Positions 54,258 to 63,019 of a stretch of 64,000 bases of DNA are shown in pieces. The position numbers and the translations under genes were made by a program. Within the stretch, counting starts at the first letter, position 1, and the number at the start of each line of letters is the position of its first letter. The notes under the pieces were generated by a model, which ran no database searches, was not told where the DNA came from, and was given only the letters and a program-made list of their open reading frames with translations. Source of the stretch: Vibrio jasicida CAIM 1864 = LMG 25398 (GTDB lineage Bacteria; Pseudomonadota; Gammaproteobacteria; Enterobacterales; Vibrionaceae); assembly GCF_000400365.1 (NCBI RefSeq), contig NZ_BAOG01000068.1, positions 56,788 to 120,787 of the forward strand, in the 5' to 3' direction.

Positions 54258-54360
54258 TTTGTTTTAAAACCTTGATACACCGCCACTATTCTCAATTGGG
54301 TGTTTGAGTTCATCCGCTGTGCATTGTTAAATGAAGCAAATTTCAGATCCTGAGTTCCCT

Positions 54361-55365
54361 ATGGCTACCATCAAAGACGTCGCAAAAGAAGCTGGCGTAT
54401 CCATTGCAACCGCATCTCGCGTCATCAATGACGCCCCACACACCAGTGAATCCGCGATTGTCGCCGTCAAAGAAGCAATGAAGAAACTAGGCTATCGCCC
54501 GAACGCCAATGCGCGCGCACTGGTCAGTAAATCGTCCAACGCGATTGGGGTATTGGTGAACGACGTTTCTGCGCCCTTTTTTGGCACCATGGTCAAAGCC
54601 ATCGACACCATTGCCAGTGAGCAAGAGAAACAGCTTCTGATTGGCAGTGGCTATCATGATGCCGTGAAAGAGCGCAACGCGATCAACTTGCTGATCAACA
54701 GCCGCTGTGAATCTTTGGTCGTGCATAGCAAAGGCATGACAGATGACGAGTTAGCCACGCTCGCCAATGAAATTCCGGGCATGGTGTTGATCAACCGTAT
54801 CGTGCCAGACATCGCTTCACGCTGTATTGCGTTGGATAACCGAAAAGGCTCTTACATTGCCACTGAGCATTTGATTCGCAATGGACACGAACACATCGGC
54901 TATATCTGCTCAGGTCATGATATTGAAGATGCACGCGATCGCCGCGACGGCTATCTTGATGCTCTGCGAGATAACGGCATCAAGATTCGTGAAGAATACA
55001 TCGAATACGGCGAGCCAGACGAAACCGGCGGTGAGCAAGGCATGGTAAACCTGATGGCGAAGAACACGCCCATCACTGCTGTTGCTACCTACAATGACTA
55101 TATGGCCGCAGGTTGCATGACGTTACTGCAAGAAAATGGCATCCGTATTCCTGAGGACATGTCGGTGATTGGATTCGATGATGGCCATATCGCACGCTAC
55201 ATTTACCCTCGCCTAACGACCATTCGTTACCCAATTCAAGTCATGGCAAATGAAGCGGTCAAACTATCACTTCAGTTAGTAAATAACGAAGAAGCCGAAC
55301 GCACAGAACACAAATTGTTCATGCCAATTCTGGTCAGACGTGCTTCTGTTGGCAATATCAAATAA
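54361..55365 (+). CDS. galR: GalR/GalS-type LacI-family repressor
   Basis: A 334-residue LacI-family regulator, taken from the ATG at 54361 because MATIKDVAKEAGVSIATASR aligns directly with the start of E. coli GalR; an ATG at 54331 would add ten residues. The hinge (PNANARALV) and effector domain (VLINRIVPD.ASRCIALDNR, GEPDETGGEQGM, YNDYMAAG, SVIGFDD) match GalR/GalS along their length. It is predicted to bind galactose and to regulate the three boxes at 36042, 38503 and 39169. It is separated from those targets by the ttr/tsd block. No box was found before its own start. Confidence 0.87.
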   Translation: MATIKDVAKEAGVSIATASRVINDAPHTSESAIVAVKEAMKKLGYRPNANARALVSKSSNAIGVLVNDVSAPFFGTMVKAIDTIASEQEKQLLIGSGYHDAVKERNAINLLINSRCESLVVHSKGMTDDELATLANEIPGMVLINRIVPDIASRCIALDNRKGSYIATEHLIRNGHEHIGYICSGHDIEDARDRRDGYLDALRDNGIKIREEYIEYGEPDETGGEQGMVNLMAKNTPITAVATYNDYMAAGCMTLLQENGIRIPEDMSVIGFDDGHIARYIYPRLTTIRYPIQVMANEAVKLSLQLVNNEEAERTEHKLFMPILVRRASVGNIK

Positions 55366-55370
55366 CCTCA

Positions 55371-55396
55371 AACCAGCCTCACCGGCTGGTTTTTTC
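55371..55396 (+). terminator. galR terminator
   Basis: An 8-bp stem AACCAGCC / GGCTGGTT with TCACC loop and T6, immediately after the galR stop. Confidence 0.85.
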
Positions 55397-55497
55397 TATT
55401 AAACAGGTAAGAAGCTTGTAAAACATCCCCGCAAAAACAAGCGCATATCTTGAAAAAGGGTTATTCTTAGTGATTAAAAGTACGAAATAATAACTGA

Positions 55498-56829
55498 ATG
55501 AGCATTCAACCCAATTCACGTCAATTAGTCTCCTGTGAGGAGTGCGGCTTGGTCGTTCGTATCCCAGATATCGAGCAAGGTCAAAAAGCGCAGTGTCCTC
55601 GTTGCGAACATTCGCTTACCAAAGTGAACGCGAAACCGTATCAAAGCGTCATTGCTGTATCGGTGGCTTGCTTGATCACCTTAGTTTTAAGTGTCTCATT
55701 CCCGTTTATGTCATTCAGTGTTCAAGGCTTATCTCAAGAGATTACCTTGATGCATGCCGCTAAGATGCTAGCCGAGTTTCATAACGCATTACTCGGGGCT
55801 TTGCTTCTGGCGACCGTCGTGGTGCTGCCCGCAATCTACGTCGGATTAATTCTGTTTTTACACCTTGAAGCCTTGAAGTCACTCAAGCATCCATTAGGTA
55901 AGAAGCAGATTCGCATGGCGAAAACCCTATGCCGGATCTTATTCCGTGTTGAACCATGGTTGATGGTCGATGTATTCCTGATCGGTGTCTTAGTGAGCTT
56001 AATTAAAATCGCCTCACTGGCTGAGATTGGCATGGGTAGTTCGTTTTGGGCATTCTGTGTTTACACCGTGCTGGTCGTGAAATGTATTTCAATGGTCGAT
56101 AAGAGCTGGCTGTGGGGACACTTCATTCCTGCGATTGAACTGCCAAATGTGAAAGAAGGTGATACGCACCACAATGAAAACCACATTGGTTGTCACACCT
56201 GTCATCAACTCAACCCTATTGAAGACAAAAAACATCAAAAGTGTCTTCGTTGTGATAGCCCAATACACAAATACAACCCTACAGACAGCATGCAGAAAGC
56301 ATGGGCCTTACTTTTTGCGGCAATCATTTTCTACATTCCAGCGAACCTTTATCCAATGATGTACACAGTGAGCCTCGGTCATTCCGAAGGCTCGACCATC
56401 ATGGAAGGTGTGGTTCTTCTGTGGCAACTGGGCTCCTACCCTATTGCAGCGGTTATCTTCTTCGCCAGTGTGTTTATCCCAATGGCAAAAATGTTGGCAC
56501 TCGCTTGGCTGTATTTCAACGCTCAAAAAGCACAATACTTGCCTCCTGAAGAAAGTATTTCACGCTTGAAAATCTACCGAATTACAGAATTTATCGGTCG
56601 TTGGTCGATGATTGATATTTTTGTTGTCGCTATTCTGGTTGCGCTCGTGCAGTTGCAAAACCTAATGGCGATTTACCCTGGTCCAGCAGCGCTTTCATTT
56701 GCTGCTGTGGTCATACTCACCATGCTCTCTGCAATGATTTTTGACTCGCGTTTGTTGTGGCAATTACCACAAAACGAAGCGCAGGAGCCAATGACTAATA
56801 ACTTAAATGAGAAAGCCAAATATGAGTGA
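55498..56829 (+). CDS. pqiA: PqiA, inner-membrane component of the PqiABC lipid-transport system
   Basis: A 443-residue membrane protein made of two tandem PqiA domains, each starting with a zinc-ribbon-like cysteine set (CEECGLVVRIPDIEQGQ with CPRC; CHTCHQLNPIEDKKH with CLRC) and followed by about four helices. It is the membrane partner of the MCE protein PqiB in transport of lipids across the periplasm. The stop overlaps the pqiB start. Confidence 0.9.
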   Translation: MSIQPNSRQLVSCEECGLVVRIPDIEQGQKAQCPRCEHSLTKVNAKPYQSVIAVSVACLITLVLSVSFPFMSFSVQGLSQEITLMHAAKMLAEFHNALLGALLLATVVVLPAIYVGLILFLHLEALKSLKHPLGKKQIRMAKTLCRILFRVEPWLMVDVFLIGVLVSLIKIASLAEIGMGSSFWAFCVYTVLVVKCISMVDKSWLWGHFIPAIELPNVKEGDTHHNENHIGCHTCHQLNPIEDKKHQKCLRCDSPIHKYNPTDSMQKAWALLFAAIIFYIPANLYPMMYTVSLGHSEGSTIMEGVVLLWQLGSYPIAAVIFFASVFIPMAKMLALAWLYFNAQKAQYLPPEESISRLKIYRITEFIGRWSMIDIFVVAILVALVQLQNLMAIYPGPAALSFAAVVILTMLSAMIFDSRLLWQLPQNEAQEPMTNNLNEKAKYE

Positions 56830-58468
56830 TGAGAACAAGGCAACCGCTCAAATAAAACCGCAAAAGCAGGTCTCTGCGATTTGGATCATTCCGATCCTTG
56901 CGTTAGCGATGGGAGCGTGGATGCTGTTCCAATACATCAACAGCACAGGGCCAGAGATCACACTGAAATTACCAACAGCAGAAGGTATTGAAGTCGGTAA
57001 AACAGAGATCAAAGCACTGAACGTAAAAGTGGGCGTGGTTACTGACGTTAAACTCAGCGAAGACTATGACCACATCATCGCTACAGCACAAATGAACAAA
57101 GACGCGAAACGCATGCTGCGTGAAGACTCCATGTTCTGGGTCGTTAAGCCTCGTATTGGTCGTGAGGGCGTGTCAGGTTTAGAAACCCTGTTATCTGGTG
57201 CCTACATTCAACTTCAACCAGGCAATTCTCAGGTCGAAAAAGAGCATTTTGATGTTCTCGATGTGCCACCTGTCGCTTCCCCTGACGCAGAAGGTCTACG
57301 CATTGTATTGACACACCGCGAAGCCGGAAAACTTGGCGTTGGTGACCCAGTGATCTACAAAGGCTTTACCGTGGGTCGAGTTGAAACGACGAGTTTCGAT
57401 GTCGACACTCGTCGCGCTTTGTACCAACTGTTTATCTTCAAGCCATATGACAGTCTTGTGCGTACCAAAACTCATTTTTGGTTGAGCTCAGGTGTCGATT
57501 TACAGCTTAATGCAGAAGGCTTTGAGGTGAAGTTCGGTTCACTAGAAAGCATGATTACGGGCGGCGTAACCTTCGATACCCTGCCAGGAATGGGCGCAGG
57601 AGATGAGCTCAAAGAAGACATGACACACTTCCGTTTGTTCGATGATGTTAAACAAGTGCGCGAAGGCATGTACGATGAATACATTCAGTTTGTGATGATG
57701 TTTGAAGAGTCTGTTCGTGGTCTGAAAGCTAAAGCACCGGTTGAATACCGTGGTTTACGCATTGGTACCGTTATCAAAGTGCCTATGCGAATGCCAACGC
57801 CAGAAGAAGACTTCTCCGCGAAGAAAATCCCAGTGCTTGTACGTATTGAGCTTGGCCGAGTTTATGAAAATTTACCATCAAGCCAACTGCCAAGGTTCAA
57901 AGAGAAGCTAAAAGAAGAGTTTGCCAAAGGTCTTCGCGGTACGCTGAAAACGGGTAACTTGTTAACGGGTGCGCTGTATATCGATGCGGATTTCTATCCT
58001 GATGATGAACCTTACGTGCCGAGCCAATTTGAAGATTTAGATGTCTTCCCAACCAAACAAGGTGGCTTTGCTCAGGTTCAACGCCAAGTGAATGACTTCC
58101 TAACCAAGCTAAACAGCTTACCAATGGAAGACACGTTGAACTCACTGAACAAGACATTGAAGAACTCGGAAAAAACGCTTGCTTCAGCAGAGCGTGTTGC
58201 GAGCAGTGTGGATCGTCTTCTCAACCAAGAAGACACCAAAGCGATTCCAGCCGACATTCGTAAGAGCCTAGAACAGCTGCAAAGAACATTAGATGGCTAC
58301 GGTCCGAACTCCACCATGTACAGTGAAATGGAGTCGACGCTGAAAGAGCTAGAACAAGTAATGACTGAGTTCAAACCAGTCCTTAAGCAGTTGAACGAAA
58401 AACCAAATTCATTGGTATTTGGCGAAGATGAAGTCAACGACCCAATCCCAGTTAGAGGACAAAAATAA
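56822..58468 (+). CDS. pqiB: PqiB, MCE-domain protein
   Basis: A 548-residue protein from the ATG at 56822, overlapping pqiA by 8 bases. One N-terminal membrane helix (IWIIPILALAMGAWMLFQYI) is followed by three MCE domains (beginning near GPEITLKLPTAEGIEVGKT, GLRIVLTHREAGKLGVGDP and VRGLKAKAPVEYRGLRIG). A C-terminal coiled-coil region forms the long needle (NDFLTKLNSLPMEDTLNSLN, then LEQLQRTLDGYG). Length matches E. coli PqiB. It forms a hexameric periplasmic tunnel. Confidence 0.92.
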   Translation: MSDENKATAQIKPQKQVSAIWIIPILALAMGAWMLFQYINSTGPEITLKLPTAEGIEVGKTEIKALNVKVGVVTDVKLSEDYDHIIATAQMNKDAKRMLREDSMFWVVKPRIGREGVSGLETLLSGAYIQLQPGNSQVEKEHFDVLDVPPVASPDAEGLRIVLTHREAGKLGVGDPVIYKGFTVGRVETTSFDVDTRRALYQLFIFKPYDSLVRTKTHFWLSSGVDLQLNAEGFEVKFGSLESMITGGVTFDTLPGMGAGDELKEDMTHFRLFDDVKQVREGMYDEYIQFVMMFEESVRGLKAKAPVEYRGLRIGTVIKVPMRMPTPEEDFSAKKIPVLVRIELGRVYENLPSSQLPRFKEKLKEEFAKGLRGTLKTGNLLTGALYIDADFYPDDEPYVPSQFEDLDVFPTKQGGFAQVQRQVNDFLTKLNSLPMEDTLNSLNKTLKNSEKTLASAERVASSVDRLLNQEDTKAIPADIRKSLEQLQRTLDGYGPNSTMYSEMESTLKELEQVMTEFKPVLKQLNEKPNSLVFGEDEVNDPIPVRGQK

Positions 58469-59037
58469 TGAAACGCGGACTTTTATTGATTTCTGCCCTT
58501 CTGGCAGGTTGCAGTAGCGCTCCTGAAGACACAGGCGCTTTGTATGTCTTACCGGAAGCAAGCTCAGCAAAGGTAAGCGACACCATGATTGCACAGCGTC
58601 CACAACTTGTGGTTCGCCCAGTTGAATTAGCAAGCTATCTTGCCGACAGTGGCATAGTGTATCGCGCTTCAGAGACCCAGATCATCCAAGCGAAACATAA
58701 TCAGTGGGCGCACAGTATCTCTGAGCAAATTACGACACGTGTAATCGATGAACTGCGTGGCAAACAAACTCAATACTGGCCGGTAGACGTCAATAACCTG
58801 CTCGACCAGAGTGGCGAAAGCAAGCTTCAATTGTCACTAAGCAAGTTCAATGGCAGTTATGAGGGCAACGCTGAGATCGAAGGCGAATGGCTCATTGTTG
58901 ATGCTAACGGCAAAGTGAAGACCAGTGCACCGGTCAAAATCAGTATGCCTTTACAAGATGAAGGCTACGATGCACTTGTCGATGCACTATCGGTAGGTTT
59001 GAACAACCTGACAGATCAAATCGCAGCTCAGCTATAA
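58468..59037 (+). CDS. pqiC: PqiC, outer-membrane lipoprotein
   Basis: A 189-residue lipoprotein (lipobox ISALLAGCSS, Cys near residue 15) with a DUF330/PqiC fold. LVVRPVELASYLADSGIVYR and the AHSISEQITTRVIDEL helix are typical. It links PqiB to the outer membrane. Its ATG overlaps the pqiB stop (TAATG). Confidence 0.9.
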   Translation: MKRGLLLISALLAGCSSAPEDTGALYVLPEASSAKVSDTMIAQRPQLVVRPVELASYLADSGIVYRASETQIIQAKHNQWAHSISEQITTRVIDELRGKQTQYWPVDVNNLLDQSGESKLQLSLSKFNGSYEGNAEIEGEWLIVDANGKVKTSAPVKISMPLQDEGYDALVDALSVGLNNLTDQIAAQL

Positions 59038-59043
59038 CACTCC

Positions 59044-59078
59044 TCGCCCATTCAGTTCTCTGAGTGGGCGACTTTTTC
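59044..59078 (+). terminator. pqiABC terminator
   Basis: A 12-bp stem TCGCCCATTCAG / CTGAGTGGGCGA (one G-U) with TTCT loop and a CTTTTTC tail, 6 bases after the pqiC stop. Confidence 0.85.
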
Positions 59079-59132
59079 TCCCCTTATTTTCCCGATACAC
59101 TGTAACCCTGCCCTTTTAGTGAGTGATAAAGA

Positions 59133-59705
59133 ATGAAAGACATGCGACAAGCGTTACTCGATGCCGGATTGCATTTGATCAATGAACACGGCTTTGCTGG
59201 TGTGGGTTTAATGAAGATCATTAACGAAGCAGAAGGTACTAAAGGGTCGTTTTATCACTACTTCAAATCAAAAGAACACTTCGGTGCGATTTTGCTGCAC
59301 GACTACTTTGAAACGCATCTCGAACGCTTAGGCCGCTTCCTTTCAGATGAAACAAAAACGCCGCAAGAACGCGTACAAGCTTACTTTGATGATTGGTGTG
59401 TGGTGAAGTTAACCGACGACTTTCGTATTCAATGCTTGGTCGTCAAACTCGCTGGTGAAGTTTCTGGTCACGACACTGAAATGCAAAGTGAAATGGCTGT
59501 CGGCACTAAGAAAATGATTGAGATAATGACGACTTTCTTTGAGCGCAGCAATCAAGAAGGCACGCTTTGTTTGTCTGCACCGGAACAAACAGCAAAAACA
59601 CTGTTTAGCTTGTGGTTGGGTTATACCTTGCTTGCGGCAATGCAAAAAGATCGCGCAATTTTAGATGATGCGATGCAAACCACCATCAAGCTGCTAAGCG
59701 AGTAA
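59133..59705 (+). CDS. TetR-family regulator, NemR-like
   Basis: A 190-residue TetR protein. HTH residues are LINEHGFAGVGLMKIINEAE and GSFYHYFKSKEHFG. The ligand domain has QCLVVKLAGEVSG, where Cys (about 111) aligns with the redox-active Cys106 of E. coli NemR, and FSLWLGYTLLAAMQKDRAI. NemR senses reactive electrophiles and bleach through this cysteine. A NemR-type box occurs 2.3 kb away at 61979, in front of the sulfatase/DUF4345 operon. Whether this regulator acts there or elsewhere cannot be told from sequence alone. Confidence 0.82.
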   Translation: MKDMRQALLDAGLHLINEHGFAGVGLMKIINEAEGTKGSFYHYFKSKEHFGAILLHDYFETHLERLGRFLSDETKTPQERVQAYFDDWCVVKLTDDFRIQCLVVKLAGEVSGHDTEMQSEMAVGTKKMIEIMTTFFERSNQEGTLCLSAPEQTAKTLFSLWLGYTLLAAMQKDRAILDDAMQTTIKLLSE

Positions 59706-59775
59706 GCAGAACCTCTCACATACTCGGCAAAACACAGTGCAACACGTCAGTAGAAATCATCAAAATAAAGACAAC

Positions 59776-59798
59776 AAAGCCAGCATTTCGCTGGCTTT
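59776..59798. terminator. Bidirectional terminator between tetR and sulfatase
   Basis: A 9-bp stem AAAGCCAGC / GCTGGCTTT with ATTTC loop between convergent genes. Confidence 0.7.
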
Positions 59799-59819
59799 AT
59801 GTTTATTAGATGGGTGATG

Positions 59820-61322
59820 CTAATTTCCGACTCCACCGACGGTTTCTGCAGGTGTTTCTGGCGTCACTGGAGGCCACTTCTTGAAGGTTTCCAAATGCTG
59901 CTGAACAGCGGCTTGGGCAGGACCAAAGGCCCACATTTTCTGCCCCATCCATTTTAAGTACATACCGGATTCTTCTTCCGCTCGTTCATAAGGATCTTGG
60001 CGTAGGTTGAATAACAGTGGCGCATTCAACTCTTCTTTCGGGCCACTCCAACCGTGGTTTTGTACCACAAAATGTGCTTTCCAATCACCCACACGAACGG
60101 CTTGCAGTTTATCGCGCTCGTAGTAAAAGATTTCATTGCGATTAGATTTGCCGTTGTTGGTTAACATTTCCATTTGGTTGTAGCCATCAAGGTGTGCTTT
60201 GTGGCCTTTGTAACCTTTCAGCATTTGCTGTTTTAAATCAGCAGGGCCACCAGCAGCTTCGACCAACGTCGGCAGTAGATCCATCCCATCAAACATACCG
60301 TTGCTGACTTTATTTGCTGGGATTTTTTCAGGCCAACTGATCAAGAAAGGCGCTCTAACCCCACCCTCCCATGTTGTTCCTTTCTCACCATGGAATGGCG
60401 TCATACCACCGTCTGGCCATGTCATGATCTCAGGCCCATTATCGACGGTGAAGATCACTATGGTGTTGTCAGCAACGTCGAGCTCTTCAAGCTTCGCAAG
60501 CATTTCTCCAACGTGGTCATCGAGGTCTTTCATTACGACCTCTTGCAATCCCCAACCGTTAGTACCAAGCATCGCTTCATATTTCGGAGAGAGATGCGTC
60601 CATACATGACCTCTTGATGGGCAGTACCAAGTAAAGAAAGGTTTTTCGGCCTTCACCGCACGCTCAATAAAATCGATCGCATGCTTGTTGACCTCATCAT
60701 CAAGAGTACGCATTCGCTCAATGGTGAGAGCGCCATCATCTTTAATCGACTGACCACCTTTTCCATCGGCTTTCGCATGAATGACATTACGTGGCGCAAA
60801 CTTTTGGAAAGCTTCATCCTTCGGCCAATCAGGATCTTCGGTGTATTCCATTGCGTTTAGGTGGTAAAGCCAACCCCAATACTCGTCAAAGCCGTGCATA
60901 GTTGGAAGAAACTCATCGCGGTCACCTAAATGGTTTTTTCCAAACTGCCCTGTGACGTAGCCAAGCTCTTTAAGTAACTCAGGCAGAGTTGGAGTATTTT
61001 GGTTAAGCCCAACAGGACCACCAGGTAAGCCGACAGTGTGCATGCCTGTTCTTACCGGTAATTGCCCAGTTAAAAAAGCAGAACGCCCAGCAGTACAAGA
61101 TGGCTGGGCGTAATAATCGGTAAGTAGCATGCCTTTTTCAGCGATGCTATCAATGTTTGGCGTCTGGCTACTCATCAACCCACGGTGATAAGCACTGACG
61201 TTAGAGACACCAATATCATCAGTAAATATCACGAAGATATTGGGTTGGCCCTGCCCTGCAGTTGCAGCGAAGGACATCAATGAAGCCAATCCTAGCGCTA
61301 TACGACGAAGTATCCCTTTCAT
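59820..61322 (-). CDS. Periplasmic sulfatase with CTAGR active-site motif
   Basis: A 500-residue type I sulfatase with a signal peptide (ALGLASLMSFAATA). The formylglycine site is Cys76-T-A-G-Arg80, with metal-site Asp35-Asp36 (FTDDIG), HVWTHLSPKYEA and FTVDNGPE further on. The sequence resembles arylsulfatases acting on sulfated sugars or aromatics. The motif has Ala where the aerobic FGE consensus C-x-P-x-R has Pro, so activation may depend on an anSME-type radical SAM enzyme, which is not encoded in this window. It is 9 bases downstream of the DUF4345 gene. Confidence 0.87.
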   Translation of the reverse strand: MKGILRRIALGLASLMSFAATAGQGQPNIFVIFTDDIGVSNVSAYHRGLMSSQTPNIDSIAEKGMLLTDYYAQPSCTAGRSAFLTGQLPVRTGMHTVGLPGGPVGLNQNTPTLPELLKELGYVTGQFGKNHLGDRDEFLPTMHGFDEYWGWLYHLNAMEYTEDPDWPKDEAFQKFAPRNVIHAKADGKGGQSIKDDGALTIERMRTLDDEVNKHAIDFIERAVKAEKPFFTWYCPSRGHVWTHLSPKYEAMLGTNGWGLQEVVMKDLDDHVGEMLAKLEELDVADNTIVIFTVDNGPEIMTWPDGGMTPFHGEKGTTWEGGVRAPFLISWPEKIPANKVSNGMFDGMDLLPTLVEAAGGPADLKQQMLKGYKGHKAHLDGYNQMEMLTNNGKSNRNEIFYYERDKLQAVRVGDWKAHFVVQNHGWSGPKEELNAPLLFNLRQDPYERAEEESGMYLKWMGQKMWAFGPAQAAVQQHLETFKKWPPVTPETPAETVGGVGN

Positions 61323-61331
61323 AGATTTTCC

Positions 61332-61718
61332 TTATGCTGTTTGCTCTTCTTTTCTGATCATCTTCAGCCCCACCAAGCCAAAGCCGAACTCCAAAAATAG
61401 ATACACGACTAACAACCAATGCGGCATTCCGTCTACTAGCAAACTCAAGAGCCTTCCCATCGCTAAGCCCCACATAAAAATGACCAAGCTATACAGTGCA
61501 GGTAGACGATATTTGGTGCTCATCGCCCCCATTACCCAAAACATAGCGAGCGCTAAATACAATCCCATAACCGCTCGAAAAATGTGGCTAACGTTCACCG
61601 AGGACACATCAATCCCAAATAAAAATGAGAGCGAGTCAACTGGTGAAAAACCATAAGAAAGTGCAATTGGGGTAAGACCTGCCGCAGCTAAGAGAAGAAA
61701 AATACTTTGAATTTTCAT
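61332..61718 (-). CDS. DUF4345 membrane protein
   Basis: A 128-residue protein with four hydrophobic helices (SIFLLLAAAGLTPIALSYG, FRAVMGLYLALAMFWVMGA, LYSLVIFMWGLAMGRLLSLL, LLVVYLFLEFGFGLVGL). The HIFRAVMGLY core is that of DUF4345. It is co-directional and nearly contiguous with the sulfatase gene. Function unknown; the pairing with a sulfatase recurs in what I see here only. Confidence 0.75.
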   Translation of the reverse strand: MKIQSIFLLLAAAGLTPIALSYGFSPVDSLSFLFGIDVSSVNVSHIFRAVMGLYLALAMFWVMGAMSTKYRLPALYSLVIFMWGLAMGRLLSLLVDGMPHWLLVVYLFLEFGFGLVGLKMIRKEEQTA

Positions 61719-61826
61719 GACGTCTCCTGATTCGCTGTTTCACATACAGCGTAGTTAAATTAACAAATTAAACAAGTTGCATAGCTAATGCGTTTTTGAA
61801 AGAGGCTTGATGAAGCCTGTGTGTCT

Positions 61827-61892
61827 TTAAGCAAACATCAATAAAGGCGCCAAAATACACAAACCGGATAGCAGGACGTTTTCGATTTTCAT
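61827..61892 (-). CDS. 21-residue membrane peptide upstream of DUF4345
   Basis: A short ORF, one hydrophobic segment (MKIENVLLSGLCILAPLLMF plus Ala). GGAGAA eight bases before its ATG is a strong ribosome-binding site, better than those of several long genes nearby. It lies on the strand of the DUF4345-sulfatase operon, 108 bases upstream of it and 86 bases inside the NemR-type box, so it would be the first gene of that transcript. Too short for automatic annotation; a translated leader or a small regulatory membrane protein. Confidence 0.45.
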   Translation of the reverse strand: MKIENVLLSGLCILAPLLMFA

Positions 61893-61978
61893 CTGGGATT
61901 CTCCGTCAAATGTCATTCCATCGACGTTGAATGTTGAACGCGTTACCACGCTCTTCGATGGTCAAAGAATACACAATA

Positions 61979-61994
61979 CAAACCGGTCGGTCTA
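61979..61994. promoter_or_regulatory. NemR-type operator
   Basis: On the minus strand this reads TAGACCGACCGGTTTG, fitting the NemR box TAGACC-N4-GGTCTA except for the last bases of the right arm. It sits upstream of the 21-residue ORF, DUF4345 and sulfatase genes (leftward) and of the outer-membrane protein gene (rightward). The 61719-62157 gap otherwise holds only that small ORF. Confidence 0.55.
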
Positions 61995-62157
61995 GTGTTA
62001 TTTACAAAAAGATCTTAGCTCGATCATAGAGAATTGGTATCACACTGAATTGAAAAGAAAGTTATCCATAAACCTGAGATTTTGAATTACTGCAATCCAT
62101 GCTCTACGCTAATTTTGTGCAATTCATTTAATAACGATTACAAACACGGACGTTGAT

Positions 62158-62937
62158 ATGGCTAAGATGACCTTCCCTTCTATCGCCCTTATTTCCTCGC
62201 TTGCAGTGGCGCCAAGCGCAATAGCAGAAGATACGCAATCCTCACCAAGCAACTGGCAACACAGTGTCGAGATCTACATGCTCGCCTTAAATATCAATGG
62301 TGATACCACCATGGGTAACTTCTCTTCCAGTCTCGATGTCGATCCAAAGTTCATCATGGATCATCTCGACATTGGTGCTATGGCAAGACTTGAAGGGGTA
62401 TATCAAAACAAATGGGGTTACTACATCGATTACAGTTTTATGGATCTCAGTGGTGACGTAAATAACCTGTCAGGTATTCTCCCTAATGTCAGTTATCGTG
62501 CTGATTTGGAGATCCGCCAAGGCGTTCTAGAAGCAAAAGCATTTCAGCGAGAAACCTACTCCTTCGGCATGATCGATTACATGTTTGGCTTACGTTGGTG
62601 GGATAACGACATCAAGGGCAAGGTTTACCGCAACGATAACCGCATTCTGGTGGATAGGCTCAACATCAAAGAAGACTGGGTTGATTTTCTAATGGGTGTT
62701 AGATGGATCAATGACCTAACCAAAGATTGGCGCTTTCATGCCAGCTTGGATGCCGGTTTAGGTAAAGACACCAACTTTACCTATGCGACCCAATTTGGTT
62801 TGCGTTACCACATTAATGATTGGTCAGACGTTAACCTCGCTTACAAATCCACTTGGGTTGATTACGTAAACGAAGGAACCTTTGAATACGATACCGCCTC
62901 GCACGGCTTCTTAATCGGTCTTGGTTTGTACTTTTAA
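62158..62937 (+). CDS. Outer-membrane beta-barrel protein, unassigned
   Basis: A 259-residue protein with a signal peptide (FPSIALISSLAVAPSAIA). Alternating hydrophobic strands follow: HSVEIYMLALNINGDTTM, WGYYIDYSFMDLSG, YMFGLRWWDNDI, FLMGVRWINDL, QFGLRYHINDW and a C-terminal FLIGLGLYF ending in Phe, the outer-membrane assembly signal. It probably forms an eight-strand barrel. I do not assign a family; OmpW/OmpA-like porins and DUF481-like barrels are alternatives. It may share the NemR-type control region. Confidence 0.7.
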   Translation: MAKMTFPSIALISSLAVAPSAIAEDTQSSPSNWQHSVEIYMLALNINGDTTMGNFSSSLDVDPKFIMDHLDIGAMARLEGVYQNKWGYYIDYSFMDLSGDVNNLSGILPNVSYRADLEIRQGVLEAKAFQRETYSFGMIDYMFGLRWWDNDIKGKVYRNDNRILVDRLNIKEDWVDFLMGVRWINDLTKDWRFHASLDAGLGKDTNFTYATQFGLRYHINDWSDVNLAYKSTWVDYVNEGTFEYDTASHGFLIGLGLYF

Positions 62938-63019
62938 TCACTTTAGGGCGAAGTGTTTCGGCACTTCGTACCGGATTCTCCTAAGCTAATAAGAACGAGT
63001 GTCATAAGGTGTTGCTTAG

